A DNA stretch of 64,000 nt from Hippopus hippopus (Eukaryota; Mollusca; Bivalvia; Cardiida; Cardiidae): contig OX328112.1 of assembly GCA_946811185.2 (NCBI GenBank), positions 16,969,215 through 17,033,214 of the forward strand, read 5' to 3'. Under the pieces are notes generated by a model. The model was not told the DNA's origin, ran no database searches, and saw only the letters and a program-made list of their open reading frames with translations. How positions within the stretch are numbered: the stretch's first letter is position 1; each line of letters opens with the position of its first letter. Shown one piece after another: positions 33,101 through 42,383 of the stretch. Both the position numbers and the translations under genes were made by a program.

Positions 33101-35661
33101 AAAAAAAATGCTGGTCACCAGCATTTTCTCCTTTTGCTACGATGTTTTTCAGAAACCTTATCCCGAAGAGTGGAAACAACCCGTTATTGTTTAGTAAAGG
33201 GTAAACTCATCAACTCGTTCAGAACTACAATCATCTTGCATCAGACCGATGTTGAAATAAAAAAAAAATAGTGTGACAAAAGCAGAATTTCTTCATGACT
33301 TCATACATGCCGTGTGAAATTGAATTTTCTCCCGGTTTGACACAAAATTTGATCAAAAGTTTAATGATTTTTTTTTTCTCGAAGAAGAAGAAGAAGAAAA
33401 AGAAGAAGAAGAAGAAGATGATGAAGGAGGAGGAGATGCTGATGATAAGGAAGATGATTATGATGATGATACTGATGATGATGATCAATAACAAAAATGT
33501 TCTACTCTAGAACTGGCTGGCGTATCATAATTTTTAGACAAGAAAATATATATGATGATGATATCAATGATGATAATGATGATGGTGATGATGATGAAGA
33601 TGATGATGATGATGATGAGCAACAACAACAATAATGCTCTACAACAGAACTGGCTGGCGTATCACATTTTTCAGTGCAAGAAAATGCGGTTTTCACTCAC
33701 CACGTTTGTGAAGCATCTTGACAAAATCTAGTTGACCACGTGATACAGCAAGCATGACGGGGGATTCGCCATTTCTTCCGTCCATGTTAACATCAGCTTG
33801 ACCTATTTATAAAAAAAAAAAAAATGAGCCATACTCTGTGAAAAGGGGGCTTAATACATCTGCAAAAAGTATCGACCCAGGTCAGCCTGCGCGGACTGCG
33901 CAGGCTGACCTGGGTCGAAACTTTTTGGTATTGGTCAATTTTCTGCAATTCAAAGGACCCAGTGTACCTCATGATTCAGTCTGTAAGTATACAAAGGGTC
34001 GAAACTTTTTGCCATTGGCCAATTTTCTGAACGTCAAAAGACTAGTCTACCTCAGGATTAAGTCGGCTGTAAGACAAAATAGATTCTATAAATCTATAAT
34101 TATGTGATGACTTGCTTGGTATAATGCATGACGGAGATGCACTGAACCTCCTATTGCCACACAACGTGGCTCATTTGAGATTGCTGTGACTATCAGAATG
34201 TTGAGTGACTGCATAGGGCTGTTCATACTACCACATGATACCTTATTGCAAGGTTACCTTGAAAACAGGCGCACCTGACATGATAGGATAAAAACCCCAT
34301 GCCTTCTTCGTTTGTTCTTCTTTATTTATTTATTTTTTTTTTATTCAACTCTCTTGTGGAGACCAAACAAACATCATGAATAAGTGCGAAGAATCGAAGA
34401 AATCGGTAACAGCAAACTGATAAGGCCGGTTTTTATTCATAAAGGTTCCTTCGTGAGAATAACCCATTCCAGAAATTAGTCCTTACCCAAATTAAATCAA
34501 ACTATACCTTTTTCCAGAAAGAGTTCTGCTACGTCCATATTTCCGTATGAAATCGCCTCATGTAATGGCGTATTCCCATAATTGTCTTTTTGATTCATGT
34601 CACACCCGGCTTCTATCAGCTGTTCAGCTGTGTCCGTCTGTCCGTAGCGTGCAGCATAAAATATCAGTGATTTACCCTCACTGTCAATTGCATCCATGTC
34701 GCCACTCAGGCAAGGTGGTGCAGTATATCGCATAGTTGGCACGGTACTGCGCCTCCGTTTTAAAAACACTTTCCCGCTCTTTTTCTGACCATCCGGTGTC
34801 AGGCTTAAGATGGAATCCGAGCGAATAGACCTACTTTCCAAAGAAAGTGTGCTAGTTGGTGACACCGCCCACATTGAATGGCTTCGTGAAATAGGCATAG
34901 TATTGATCGAGTTGTTATCTCTCGTCTGGTTTTTCGACACCGGATCACTCGACTGGTTTATCGATACCGGATCACTCGACTGGTTTATTAATAAGGTATG
35001 TCTTTTCTGTTTGATATTTATGGTATCACTTGACTGGTTTACCAATTCTGTGTTTGACGACTGTTCTGTCGGGTTTTTTGTATATTTCTGCGTATAGACC
35101 CAATCTGAAAGACAAAGAAATGATGTAACATTATTTAAACCAGTCTTCTGCAGACGGCCAAGGGATTTTACACAGTAATAGTTTCCTACGGATAATTTAA
35201 GCACATCATGCTGACTCGCCTTTTATTGATCAAACCATATTTCCCGCGTTGATAGTTATTTTGCGCTAAATATACGGTTGTTTTCAGCGAAAAGGGTTGA
35301 CTCGTTAGAGTATAGTTTTGAAGGCTGCATGGTCGCAGATTTCCAGTGGAGGCAAGTTACAATTGTTGTTGCGGTGGTTACCCACATAACATGGGTAAAG
35401 TTTTCACGTCCTAATGATTTTTCCTCGGATTTATTATTATCATTATCGTCGTTGTTGTATTTTTGTCGATTTAACTCCCAAAACTAAGAATAGAATGGTT
35501 ACGTCCTAATAATTTTTCATAGATAAAATTATCTTTACTCGAGAAAACATTTTGTTTTTGGTCAAAATCTTGTTTTTATGTAACTTAGGAAGATATACAT
35601 GTATGCATATAAAAAACAGTCACCAAATAAAAAAGCTATATTTGGCCTGCTCACCTTCCAT
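26954..35661 (-). CDS. Ankyrin-repeat protein gene, five coding exons (gene span)
   Basis: Seen: five minus-strand exons (35661-35655, 35104-34508, 33802-33701, 28302-28096, 27153-26954) join in one frame to 1113 nt, or 370 codons plus TGA. Each junction has GT/AG borders and all four introns are phase 1. Residues 1 to ~140 are Ser/Asn-rich linker with three NQSSD copies. From ~143 to ~313 there are about five ankyrin repeats; one reads NYGNTPLHEAISYGNMDVAE, and GADLN and CDVN sit at repeat ends. The basic tail (~314-370) has no SOCS box or other domain I recognise, and there is no signal peptide or membrane segment, so a cytosolic or nuclear binding protein is inferred. Known: ankyrin repeats bind partner proteins; the partner cannot be read here. 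The ATG-bearing 7-nt exon is the least certain part. Confidence 0.85.
27186..27380 (-). mobile_element. C element in ankyrin-gene intron
   Basis: TTAACCCTTCATACCAAAAT, GTTCTGACAACCTTAACGGG, GAAAATGATTGTTACCATCA. It starts 33 bp upstream of the terminal exon's acceptor, so its hairpin lies near the branch-point region. Confidence 0.6.
28096..28302 (-). CDS. Ankyrin gene, exon 4: two ankyrin repeats
   Basis: 207 nt, phase 1-1. It opens by completing Gly-Ala-Asp-Leu-Asn from the previous exon and carries two repeat units (NTPVYKALHRGWVDIASFLF, then RTCLYAAAHSNK). The second has a short insertion in its loop, around KIKNQFAVKHLLRTG. Acceptor CATTCCAG at 28303; donor AACAG|GTAACT at 28095. The preceding intron is about 5.4 kb and full of mobile elements. 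Confidence 0.88.
28343..28606 (+). mobile_element. E element in ankyrin-gene intron
   Basis: GAGCTGTACTTTGTGAAAAG to TTGCCAGAGCATGGCTAA; core TGTCAGCCTGCGC/AGTCC, perfect arms. It begins 41 bp from the acceptor of exon 4. Confidence 0.82.
28617..28757 (-). mobile_element. C element, half
   Basis: GGTAACCAGCATTTTCTCCT to TCATTTGGTAAAGAG; truncated exactly at the palindrome centre. Confidence 0.6.
28917..29133. mobile_element. B variant with CGGTGCCA ends
   Basis: TTAACCCTTTCGGTGCCATA at left, TTTGGCACTAAAAAGGTTAA at right; core GATCAGACTGCAC/AGAAC. A third set of TTAA ends around the same core. Confidence 0.75.
29228..29310. mobile_element. B-core palindrome, ends lost
   Basis: TAGCGGACGGTGTAGATCAA mirrored by TTGATCTACATTGTCCGCTA; core perfect with spacer AGAAC; ~75 bp. 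Confidence 0.72.
29695..29960 (+). mobile_element. SINE G, reference copy
   Basis: Head GGCCGGGTAGCTCAGTGGTT, damaged B box (GAGAGTTCCATAGCC), body TTTTTAGCCTCTCACCTCTG, 3' region shared with SINE F (GTAGGTGCACTGACCGCC, AAAAACGGCGTTAGAATTCA) and an ACAA-rich tail. F and G share the 3' part but have different tRNA heads, which fits use of the same partner LINE. Confidence 0.78.
29983..30112. repeat. AAG and GACT microsatellites
   Basis: GAAGAAGAA runs followed by about 15 GACT/GACC units (30038-30105). Confidence 0.9.
30112..30250 (-). mobile_element. SINE L, tRNA-like
   Basis: Minus strand: GTAGAACTCGTGACCCGGAG, B box GGTTCGAGGCTC, then GTGTCCTTAGCCAAGATACT and TGACGTAAAACATTATTCAA. It adjoins a GACT microsatellite. 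Confidence 0.55.
30522..30784 (-). mobile_element. E element, perfect dyad
   Basis: TGAGACCTGCCCTGGCAAAA to TCACAGAGCATGCCTCA; core GGTCAGCCTGCGC/GGACT. Confidence 0.82.
31003..31323 (+). mobile_element. SINE F, reference copy with tRNA head and AATC tail
   Basis: The head has a pol III A box (TAGCTCAGTCGGTGGCG) and B box (GGTTCGATCCC). The body has TTTCTTTCCCAGGATGTTGA and GCAGCCAGTGGCTTGGAAAG, the 3' end ATAATGTTGAAACGGCGCTA, and a tail of four AATC repeats. Families of this form are transcribed by RNA polymerase III and copied by a partner LINE. Confidence 0.85.
31391..31750. mobile_element. C fragment followed by a decayed B core
   Basis: C: AGCATTTTCTCCTTCACCCA to TTGTGGTCTGATATAGA (31425-31560). 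B: GTAGATCAAGATCAGTGTAC and GTGCAGTCTGATCTGTGA (31660-31705), one arm partly deleted. Confidence 0.5.
31838..32070 (-). mobile_element. SINE F copy, head lost
   Basis: Minus strand from CTCGGCCGATTTCTTTCAGA (~32058) to AATGATGTTGAAAACGGCGT (~31840). No A box remains. Confidence 0.65.
32083..32312 (+). mobile_element. C element
   Basis: GTCTTTACTAAGTTACAAAA to TTTTTTATAAAAGGTTAA; palindrome eroded (AAAAATTAAAGCTGATTATC). Confidence 0.6.
32370..32662. mobile_element. Double E element: two dyads facing each other
   Basis: GAGCCATGCTCTGTGAAAGA at left and TTTCACACAGCATGGTTCAT at right. Both halves carry a core: GATCAGCCTGTGC/AGTCC at ~32424 and GGTCAGTCTGCGC/GGACT at ~32575. The arrangement resembles the two-core layout of D. 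Confidence 0.75.
32830..33210. mobile_element. Two adjacent C elements in ankyrin-gene intron
   Basis: First (~32830-33022): centre GAAAATGCTGGTTACAGCAT, one base short of symmetry, otherwise ~50 bp perfect. Second (~33025-33208): centre AAAATGCTGGTCACCAGCAT, ending GTTTAGTAAAGGGTAAA. Confidence 0.7.
33375..33632. repeat. AAG and GAT microsatellites in ankyrin-gene intron
   Basis: GAAGAAGAA then GATGATGAT runs (33383-33486), a 45-bp spacer, then a second GATGATGAT run (33553-33620) and AACAACAA. Confidence 0.9.
33701..33802 (-). CDS. Ankyrin gene, exon 3: one ankyrin repeat
   Basis: 102 nt, phase 1-1, so it can be skipped or included without a frameshift. It encodes one 34-residue ankyrin unit (GESPVMLAVSRGQLDFVKML is visible). 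Acceptor TAAATAG, donor CGTG|GTGAGTG. The match of exon to repeat unit suggests growth of the gene by exon duplication, and makes alternative inclusion easy. Confidence 0.87.
33824..34175 (+). mobile_element. E element with internal duplication
   Basis: GAGCCATACTCTGTGAAAAG to CACAACGTGGCTCAT; core GGTCAGCCTGCGC/GGACT perfect. A ~100-bp segment after the core (GGTCGAAACTTTTTG) is present twice. It lies 22 bp upstream of exon 3's acceptor. Confidence 0.8.
34508..35104 (-). CDS. Ankyrin gene, exon 2: linker and first ankyrin repeats
   Basis: 597 nt, phase 1 in and out. Acceptor is a pyrimidine tract ending TTTCAG at 35105; donor is AAAAAG|GTATAG at 34507. It encodes a polar linker with tandem NQSSD-type repeats (34920-35040 has a ~30-bp DNA repeat), a basic patch, then an ankyrin repeat with YAARYGQTDTAEQLIEAG and the start of the next one, which continues across the intron. 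The same frame stays open to 35204, but the good acceptor and the phase match favour splicing at 35104. Confidence 0.88.
35655..35661 (-). CDS. Ankyrin gene, first coding exon (ATG GAA G)
   Basis: Minus strand reads ATGGAAG followed by the strong donor GTGAGC. It contributes seven coding bases and ends in phase 1, exactly the phase needed by the next exon at 35104. The protein would start Met-Glu-Asp-Trp. The ATG follows CCAAA, an acceptable start context. The call rests on phase, donor and the fact that the total CDS is divisible by three; the 5' UTR and promoter are not visible. Confidence 0.6.
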
Positions 35662-35849
35662 TTTGGCAAGGAATTTAATCCCAACTGCACTAAAATGCTA
35701 CTAAATCCTCTTCAATTGAGATTTAATAGAGCTCTTCTCCATTCATAAAACTCACTTTGCTCGGGGCAAATTTATGTCCGTAGGTTTTTCATTCATGTGA
35801 TTTTTTTTCTCAACATATAAACTTTAATTTGATTGGTTAAAACTGTTTA

Positions 35850-36077
35850 AACCCTTTACCAAATATACGACCTTGTTCGAGAGGGTTTTTGAAAACATCC
35901 CGGTTGGAAAAAGGAGAAAATGCTGGTAACCAGCATTTTCTCCTTTTCCCAACGATGTTTTCTACCTTTCCAAAGATAAAAAACTTATAATTCTAGCCGC
36001 CTTTACACTGTCGTATGCAAGAGCTTTGAATTTGGACAAGACTAAAATTTTGGTTGTCAGGCAAAGATATAAGCCGG
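35850..36077 (-). mobile_element. C element
   Basis: GTTTAAACCCTTTACCAAAT to TTTTGGTTGTCAGGCAAAGA; centre GAGAAAATGCTGGTAACCAG perfect for ~45 bp. It lies ~190 bp upstream of the ankyrin gene's ATG exon, in the likely promoter or 5' UTR region. Confidence 0.75.
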
Positions 36078-36504
36078 AAATAGAGGTAATAAATGTCGGA
36101 AGAAAAACTATATTTAGCTTCGAGGTACGTTTATGAAGGCAATCGAGGTACACGTGCTGTGTTTCGTAATTCGAAAACTCAATGGGGGTCAATTAATTCT
36201 CTTAGGATTAGAATTCGTTTTTTCTATGTGTGTTGCGTTTTTTTTTTCCTTAGCTGAATGTACTGGCTTTTGACAAAGTTCTTGATATTGGTATATATTC
36301 GAATTAATCAATAGAAATTTGCGATTGATCAAAAATGTGAATATGTTTATTCTGAGGGCCCCCGTTGCAGGTCTATTAGCGGGCAAATGCACGCCATGTT
36401 TTTTTTTAAGATATTCCTTGTGTCTCTTCCTTTTATTTTTACGAATCATTGTGGTAAGATATTGTTGAAAAGATTTTTGTATCATTATTTCGATTTACTT
36501 GTAA

Positions 36505-36702
36505 CGATGATGATGATGATGATGATAATAGTAATAATAATAATAATGATAATGGTAGTAATGACGATGGTGATGGTGGTGGTGATGGTGATGATGATGG
36601 TGATGATGATCCTGTTGCTGCTGCTGCTGCTAATGATGATGATGATTATAATGATGATGATGGTGGTGATGATGATGATGATGATAGAAAAAAAAAATAA
36701 TA
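36505..36702. repeat. GAT/GGT microsatellite
   Basis: ATGATGATG with AAT, GGT and GCT variants; gives spurious Met- and Ile-rich frames. Confidence 0.9.
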
Positions 36703-36705
36703 ATG

Positions 36706-36925
36706 ATAAACCCTTCACCAAATGATGAAATTACATAAATATCCAAAGTAACATAATTTTGCATACGAATATTTGAATGTGGCATAAAAGATGGCAAGTG
36801 TAGAAAACATTGTGGAAAAAGGAGAAAATGCTGGTTACCAGCATTTTCTCCTTTTTTTTCCACAATGTTTTCAAAAGCCTTCTTCCGCAAGGTCGTTAAA
36901 ACGTTTTGTAAAACGTTAAATAGGT
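36706..36925 (+). mobile_element. C element
   Basis: ACCCTTCACCAAATGATGAA to TTTTGTAAAACGTTAA; centre GAGAAAATGCTGGTTACCAG intact. Confidence 0.75.
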
Positions 36926-37067
36926 CGAATTATGTGCACCACGACAAAGTATTATGACACATCGATATTACAAACACGACTTTAGTATGTATGCAAGTGT
37001 CAAGGTCACTCAGTGGGCTTGCTGAGCCCTGACTGGTCGAAATTAGCTCCCAGACTGATAAACAGAA

Positions 37068-37335
37068 CAGATTTATTGATTTCACATTAAATTGTCGTCG
37101 TCACAAAATGGGCGACGCCCTAGAAGGCCGTAAGTTGTGTTACGGGAGAATGGTACAATATATGCAGGACGAAACCCATCCTCAGTTACCGCCAGGTTCC
37201 TTAAACGGGCTCAGTGTTTTGCATCATCACACAGTTTCTAAGTTAAACGTATCATCCGAGAGACAACATGTACATGTTTGTAACTGATTTTAGTTGGAGA
37301 GCCGTGAGAATCGAACCCACATTATCTAGCATCGT
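37068..37335 (-). mobile_element. SINE J, copy 2
   Basis: Minus strand has GTGGGTTCGATTCTCACGGC, CTCGGATGATACGTTTAACT, AGGAACCTGGCGGTAACTGA and GGGCGTCGCCCATTTTGTGA. More decayed than the copy at 22985, with a ~25-bp gap in the middle. Confidence 0.65.
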
Positions 37336-37771
37336 GACATCTGTCGATTACAAAACAAAAACAGAAGAACAAACAGGCCATGTTGAAAATAAGATGTACA
37401 TGTAGATGTGGTAACATGTTACCTTATATAAAAAATCTATGAACTATTACTATTATTATTGTTGTTGTTGATGATGATGTTATTATTATTTTTATTATTA
37501 CAGATTATTTAGTTTTGACTTGAACATTAACTTTCAACATTGCAAGGACAAAATCCCTGTCTTAGCGATCGTCTCTATTTAGCAGATGCCTTTTGAGTTA
37601 TCAAAGAAGACAAAAATGTTGGAATAAACCTGTTTTAAGCAAGGACCTGTCTTAACGAAGCACTTTGCTTAGTGTCCCTTTGGCTCTTCCTTAATGCAGG
37701 TTGGGCTGTATGAATGGGATCTGACGTAAGTTGGCATTTGAGATAAATTTTTGTTAATATGGTCTATTGAG

Positions 37772-38037
37772 ATAGGCCATACTTTGTGAAAAGGGGGTTT
37801 ATTGTATCTCCATGATACAACGTATCAAGCAAGTCACCAAAGTCAGGGATCCACAGAATAAATTTTGTTTAACAACTGACTGAATAATGGTGTAGACTGG
37901 TCGTTAGACAGGTAAAAAAATTTACAAATAGCAAAAAAGTTTCGACCCAGGTCAGCCTGCGCGGACTGCGCAGGCTGACCTGGGTCGAAACTTTTTTGCG
38001 AATGCATTAAATCCCTTTTTCACAGAGCATGACTCAA
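37772..38037 (-). mobile_element. E element, perfect dyad
   Basis: TAGGCCATACTTTGTGAAAA to TTTCACAGAGCATGACTCA; core GGTCAGCCTGCGC/GGACT; arms perfect for ~26 bp each side. Confidence 0.82.
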
Positions 38038-38289
38038 ATTTTAGTAAGCGAGCAACTGGCGAGAGAAGTATTTAAAATGACGTCACATATGATGTCACAC
38101 ATTGGTTAACTAAAAACGTATGTGAGATAAGATAATCGTAATGGCGATATTACACTGAAAATAAGGGAGATTATGTAAAAAATATATTTTTGCGAAACAA
38201 AGGAAATGTTAACCTTTTATTATGTGAGATAAATAGGACTAAAATTTTGCTTTTTTTTTCCACTGAAAAAAATCATCGTATTTGATTGT

Positions 38290-38645
38290 ATAGATCTAAG
38301 ATCAGACTGCATGTTCTTTGTTGTCTTATCTTGACCTTGACCGTTCACAAAAGCGCGTTGTGTTGCTCTCAGCAACCTAAGAAAGGATTAAATCGTCATA
38401 TTTATCTTCATATTTTTTCCTGTCAGCACGTGTCTTCGATTTGAGTCATATATCCTTGGTGTTATGTCATAGAAAAAGATAAAAAATAACATACATCTGA
38501 AGGCAAACATTATCAAGTCAACCTCTTTCCCCTTCCGACGGCGATTTAAAAAGTTTTTGCGGAAGGCGTAGATCAAGATCAGACTGCACAGAACGTGCAG
38601 TCTGATCTTTGATCTACGCCGTCCGCAGCCTAATGCCACCAGATG
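38290..38645. mobile_element. Two B-core elements, one eroded
   Basis: Eroded core at ~38300 (GATCAGACTGCATGTTCTTT). Intact core at ~38577: GGCGTAGATCAAGATCAGAC mirrored by GTCTGATCTTTGATCTACGC, spacer AGAAC. Confidence 0.65.
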
Positions 38646-39152
38646 CTAAACTGTGACAGAGACTACATGTATCTAATTCCGCTGTGAAATAATTATTTTA
38701 GATTTAAAAATTAAAGGTAGAAATAAATTTACTAGGGTATTCGTTCAGAAAGAACCTTTTGGAGACTCAAATACGCGCTTGCTTAAGAAACGTGCTTGTT
38801 TAAGAACAGATGCATTTCAACATATTTGGCTTGGTACTAAATATACACTTACACAATCAATACAAGTTGCTTGCTTATCAGAGGTGACCACCTAGATAGA
38901 TATAACTGTGCATTGTATTATACAATGCATCAAGTATCTTTTATCTTTTAAAAAAAGACTAACCCATGCTATACAAATATGAAATTTCCGAGTCTTGTTT
39001 TTTTTTGCAAACAAATATCGAAAATGTAACTATCGTTCGTTACAGCTGTCATATACATATTCTAGTGTTTTATCATATAACCTACCTTTTTTTTTTTTTA
39101 TATGTAACATACCAATAACCAGTAGATCTACAGGAGATACTAGTACTTTTCG

Positions 39153-39243
39153 GTGAAAGATCGAAAATTATTTTATCGAGTGTACAACATCGGTAATATT
39201 GCCGATGATGTTCACTCGATGAAATGAATCTCGATCTTTCACA
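39153..39243. mobile_element. Small foldback element N, copy 2
   Basis: CGGTGAAAGATCGAAAATTA mirrored by ATGAATCTCGATCTTTCAC around ACATCGGTAATATTGCCGAT. About 90 bp, almost fully self-complementary. Confidence 0.78.
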
Positions 39244-39728
39244 AAAAAAAAAAACCAACAAATATTCTACTTATGTCAAATTCCAATTTTGTCAAATTCT
39301 AAATATGTCATGAAAAAATAGATAAAGTTACTTACAGGTCAGTTATTTACAGGCCAATTATTATATATTGTATTTTACAAAGTGGCAACTTTTCTTTTTC
39401 TAAGCTAAATCAAATATAACATTAATGGCTCTCTCTCTCAGTAGATATTAAATGAATACAAATTTTCAACTCTTGAAGTAGACTTTTTTCGAAAAAATAC
39501 GTACAAATACAAATGCATTAGTGTCGTGCCTTCGAAAACAGATGAAATAACTTACGAGCAAACATAGTACTTATCACTGTATCACACATAGCAATATTTG
39601 TGACTTAAAAAAAAAAGCCGGACACAGGAGCACTTGTAATATGCAAGTGCTCCTCTACCACGTTTCCATATTATTTCAGACCAGATATTTCCTTTCATTT
39701 TTCTAGTGTTCATCAACCAGTGATCTCA

Positions 39729-39731
39729 AAG

Positions 39732-39770
<39 letters not shown>

Positions 39771-39779
39771 AAGAAAGAT

Positions 39780-39842
<63 letters not shown>

Positions 39843-39844
39843 AA
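39729..39844. repeat. AAAG microsatellite
   Basis: About 27 units with a GA-rich interruption near 39757-39768. Confidence 0.93.
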
Positions 39845-40494
39845 TTTAATCAAAGACCGTTCAGATTTATATGATATAAAAATGATATTTACCTTTAGTA
39901 ATAGTGACCAAATTTTCCAATACAGACAACGTATTCTTGTTTTGGGTTAGTTATTAATATTCAACAACAAGTTTCAAAACATTTGACGAAAAGAGAAAAT
40001 GACACAAGTTATCTATCTTTTGTTTATCGTTCTGTTACTAACTTAAAACTGAGTCGATTTCACCATTATCTGGGATGATATGAAAACGGATGGCAGGTGC
40101 GGTGTTTATCACGCATGCGCGGCGGGTAAGCCCTGTCAGAAATTAAACGCTGGATAAAACGCTCTCGTCACTGACTGCATTTACTCTTTTATCAATTGCG
40201 TATCGATATCGTAAACTTTGGGAATTAAACTCTCTTCGCTTCGCCTCTCCTAGCCGCCCCCTCCAAATAAAAGCAAATTGTAATGATGTGAGACACAGCG
40301 TATATATTGCCTGAAGATACTTTCATTTTGAACAAGCTTAAATTTCTGTTGTTTGGCAGCAGGGATCGTATATAACATACGATCCCTGTTGGCAGAGAGG
40401 CTGCGTTCGGCTTCCAAGAAACTTGAAAAAAATTTCATTGTTCCCCCTTTCCCCCCCCCTTAAAAAAAAAAGAAGCAAACCAAAATGAAGCAAA

Positions 40495-40850
40495 CCCAAA
40501 TTCTGTATTTGAATGACCTTAAAGAAAAAGGCCCTTGAAAACATTGTGGGGAAAAGGAGAAAATGCTGGTAACCAGCATTTTCTCCTTTTCCCACAATGT
40601 TTTTCTATCCTTTCCAAGACAAATCCAATAATTTTCACTACATATATTTTATCTTGAAGAAAAAGGCTCTTGAAAACATTGTGGAAAAAGGAGAAAATGC
40701 TGGTAATCAGCATTTTCTCCTTTTACCACGATGCTTTTTATGTCCTTTCCAAGACAAATCCAATCATTCTTCCTACATATATTTTATCGTCTGCGAATTC
40801 TGTCTGTTTGGTGAAGTCTGAGACTTTATGATTAGGTGAAAGGTTAAGTA
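40495..40850 (-). mobile_element. Two tandem C elements
   Basis: Both have intact or nearly intact centres (GAAAATGCTGGTAACCAGCA at 40559; GAAAATGCTGGTAATCAGCA at 40697) and share CTTTCCAAGACAAATCCAAT, a closer match to each other than to other copies; probably a local duplication. Confidence 0.72.
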
Positions 40851-40864
40851 AATTTGTTTGGTTT

Positions 40865-41090
40865 TTTTTTTTTGCGACCTATGTAGATTAAGATTAAACT
40901 GCGGTGAAGAAGCAGTCTGATCCTGGATTCTTACCATTCAATGATTACTGAAATGTTTTGTCAAAAAAAAAAAAAAAAAGCCAGTATTGAATAGTAAGAA
41001 ATTGGTCTATTTTGCTCTAATCAGAAAGATCGAGATCAGACTATACAGGACGTTGTCTGATCTTGGATATATCCCGTCCGCTTGTCTGTA
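40865..41090. repeat. Two eroded B cores
   Basis: TGTAGATTAAGATTAAACTG (~40885) and GATCGAGATCAGACTATACA (~41030). Dyad arms are mutated at several positions. Confidence 0.45.
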
Positions 41091-41156
41091 AGATGAAACC
41101 TTAGCAAGTTTTAGTGTCGTATTTCAAGCCATTGAAAGAAGTATATAGTATATTCG

Positions 41157-41765
41157 AGCCATGCTTTGTGAAAAGGGGTTTTAACCCTTTGGCTGCTAAG
41201 CGCGACTCACTGACCTTTTTCGTGCAGTCTGATCTTGGATCTACACTGTCCGACACGGAGATATTTTTCTCCAAAAAACAAGTTTGAAGTAGTATTATTC
41301 GGGTTTTTACTACAAGCTTGAAAGATTAACTTATCAAGCAGGATAAGGGTTAATCCATCTGCAAAAAAAAAAGATCGACCTAGGTCAGCCTGTGCAGTCC
41401 GCCCGGGCTGACTCGAGTCCAAACTTTTCGCTATCGGTTAATTTTCTGCATGCCAAAGGACCATTCTATCTCATGATCCACTCAGTGTTCGCCAAGGCTG
41501 ACCTGGGTTCAAACTTTTTGCTATCGGTTAATTTTCTGCATGCCAAAGGACCATTCTATCTCATGATCCGGCCAGTGTCCGCCAAGGCTGACCTGGGTCA
41601 AAACCTTTTGCTATCGGTTAATTTCCTGCATGCCAAAGGACCATTCTATCTCATGATCCAGTCGGTTGTGAGACAAGATCGGTTATATGGATCCAAAATG
41701 ACGAGATGACTTGTTTGGTACAATGCATCACGTGGATGCATTAAACCCCCTTCTGATAGAGCGAC
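41157..41765 (+). mobile_element. E element with nested B and triplicated middle
   Basis: GAGCCATGCTTTGTGAAAAG, B element at 41181-41352, then GGTCAGCCTGTGC/AGTCC core. A ~107-bp unit (GCTATCGGTTAATTTTCTGC; ACCATTCTATCTCATGATCC) occurs three times. Ends CCCTTCTGATAGAGC. Confidence 0.8.
41181..41352 (+). mobile_element. B element precisely inserted at the TTAA of an E element
   Basis: TTAACCCTTTGGCTGCTAAG to GCAGGATAAGGGTTAA. Intact E copies read GGCTTAATGCATCTGCAAAA at this point; here the element is bounded by TTAA on both sides and the E sequence resumes as TCCATCTGC. One dyad arm of the B core is deleted (only CGTGCAGTCTGATC left). Confidence 0.83.
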
Positions 41766-41978
41766 GCACATATAAATTTGGCTCTGATTGAGTACTTTGG
41801 GATGACCACTGTCCGTTGAATAAGAATTAGTTTTTGTTTAGAGGGAAAAATGGCAAGTTGAAGACGGGGAAAGATAACAAGTCATTTTCTCGATTCGTGA
41901 CTGTAAAAGTTAACTCCCCTGCAGGTTTCAATATCGGCGATGATTCGGCTATTCGACATGCTCTAATAACCTTGGGGT

Positions 41979-42283
41979 TGATTGATTGTGTGGTGTTTAA
42001 CGCCGTTCTCAACATTGTTACAGTTATATCGCTGCGACGAGTGCATCTTTCCATGCTTTTCCTGGATTTTCTTTTGCCAGCAGTACGCAAAGTATTCCTT
42101 CAAAGCGACTGGCTACTTTCCCAAGTAACCATCGTCGAAACAATGATCAGCAGTGAGAGGAAGGAATTTTGTTGACTGTCCTCAATCCTCCGCGAAAAAT
42201 TGGCCGAGCTGGGGGTTCGAACCAGTGATCCAACCCCCTTTCAGTTCTGAACGCTACCGACTGTGCTACTGGGGCGCGGCGTT
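41979..42283 (-). mobile_element. SINE F copy, full length
   Basis: Head near 42283 (GCCCCAGTAGCACAGTCGGT), B box GGTTCGAACCC, tail AATCAATC at 41979. Confidence 0.8.
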
Positions 42284-42383
42284 TTATACTGTACCTTAGG
42301 TTTATAACCAAGTGAAGCAATTTCGCCATTAATGTACGAAATCACTACATATTTCACCAGTTTAATCAGACATGACTTTCATA

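Noticed and set aside
36387..36725. Met/Ile-rich open frames
   Set aside because: Translation of a GAT microsatellite in several frames.
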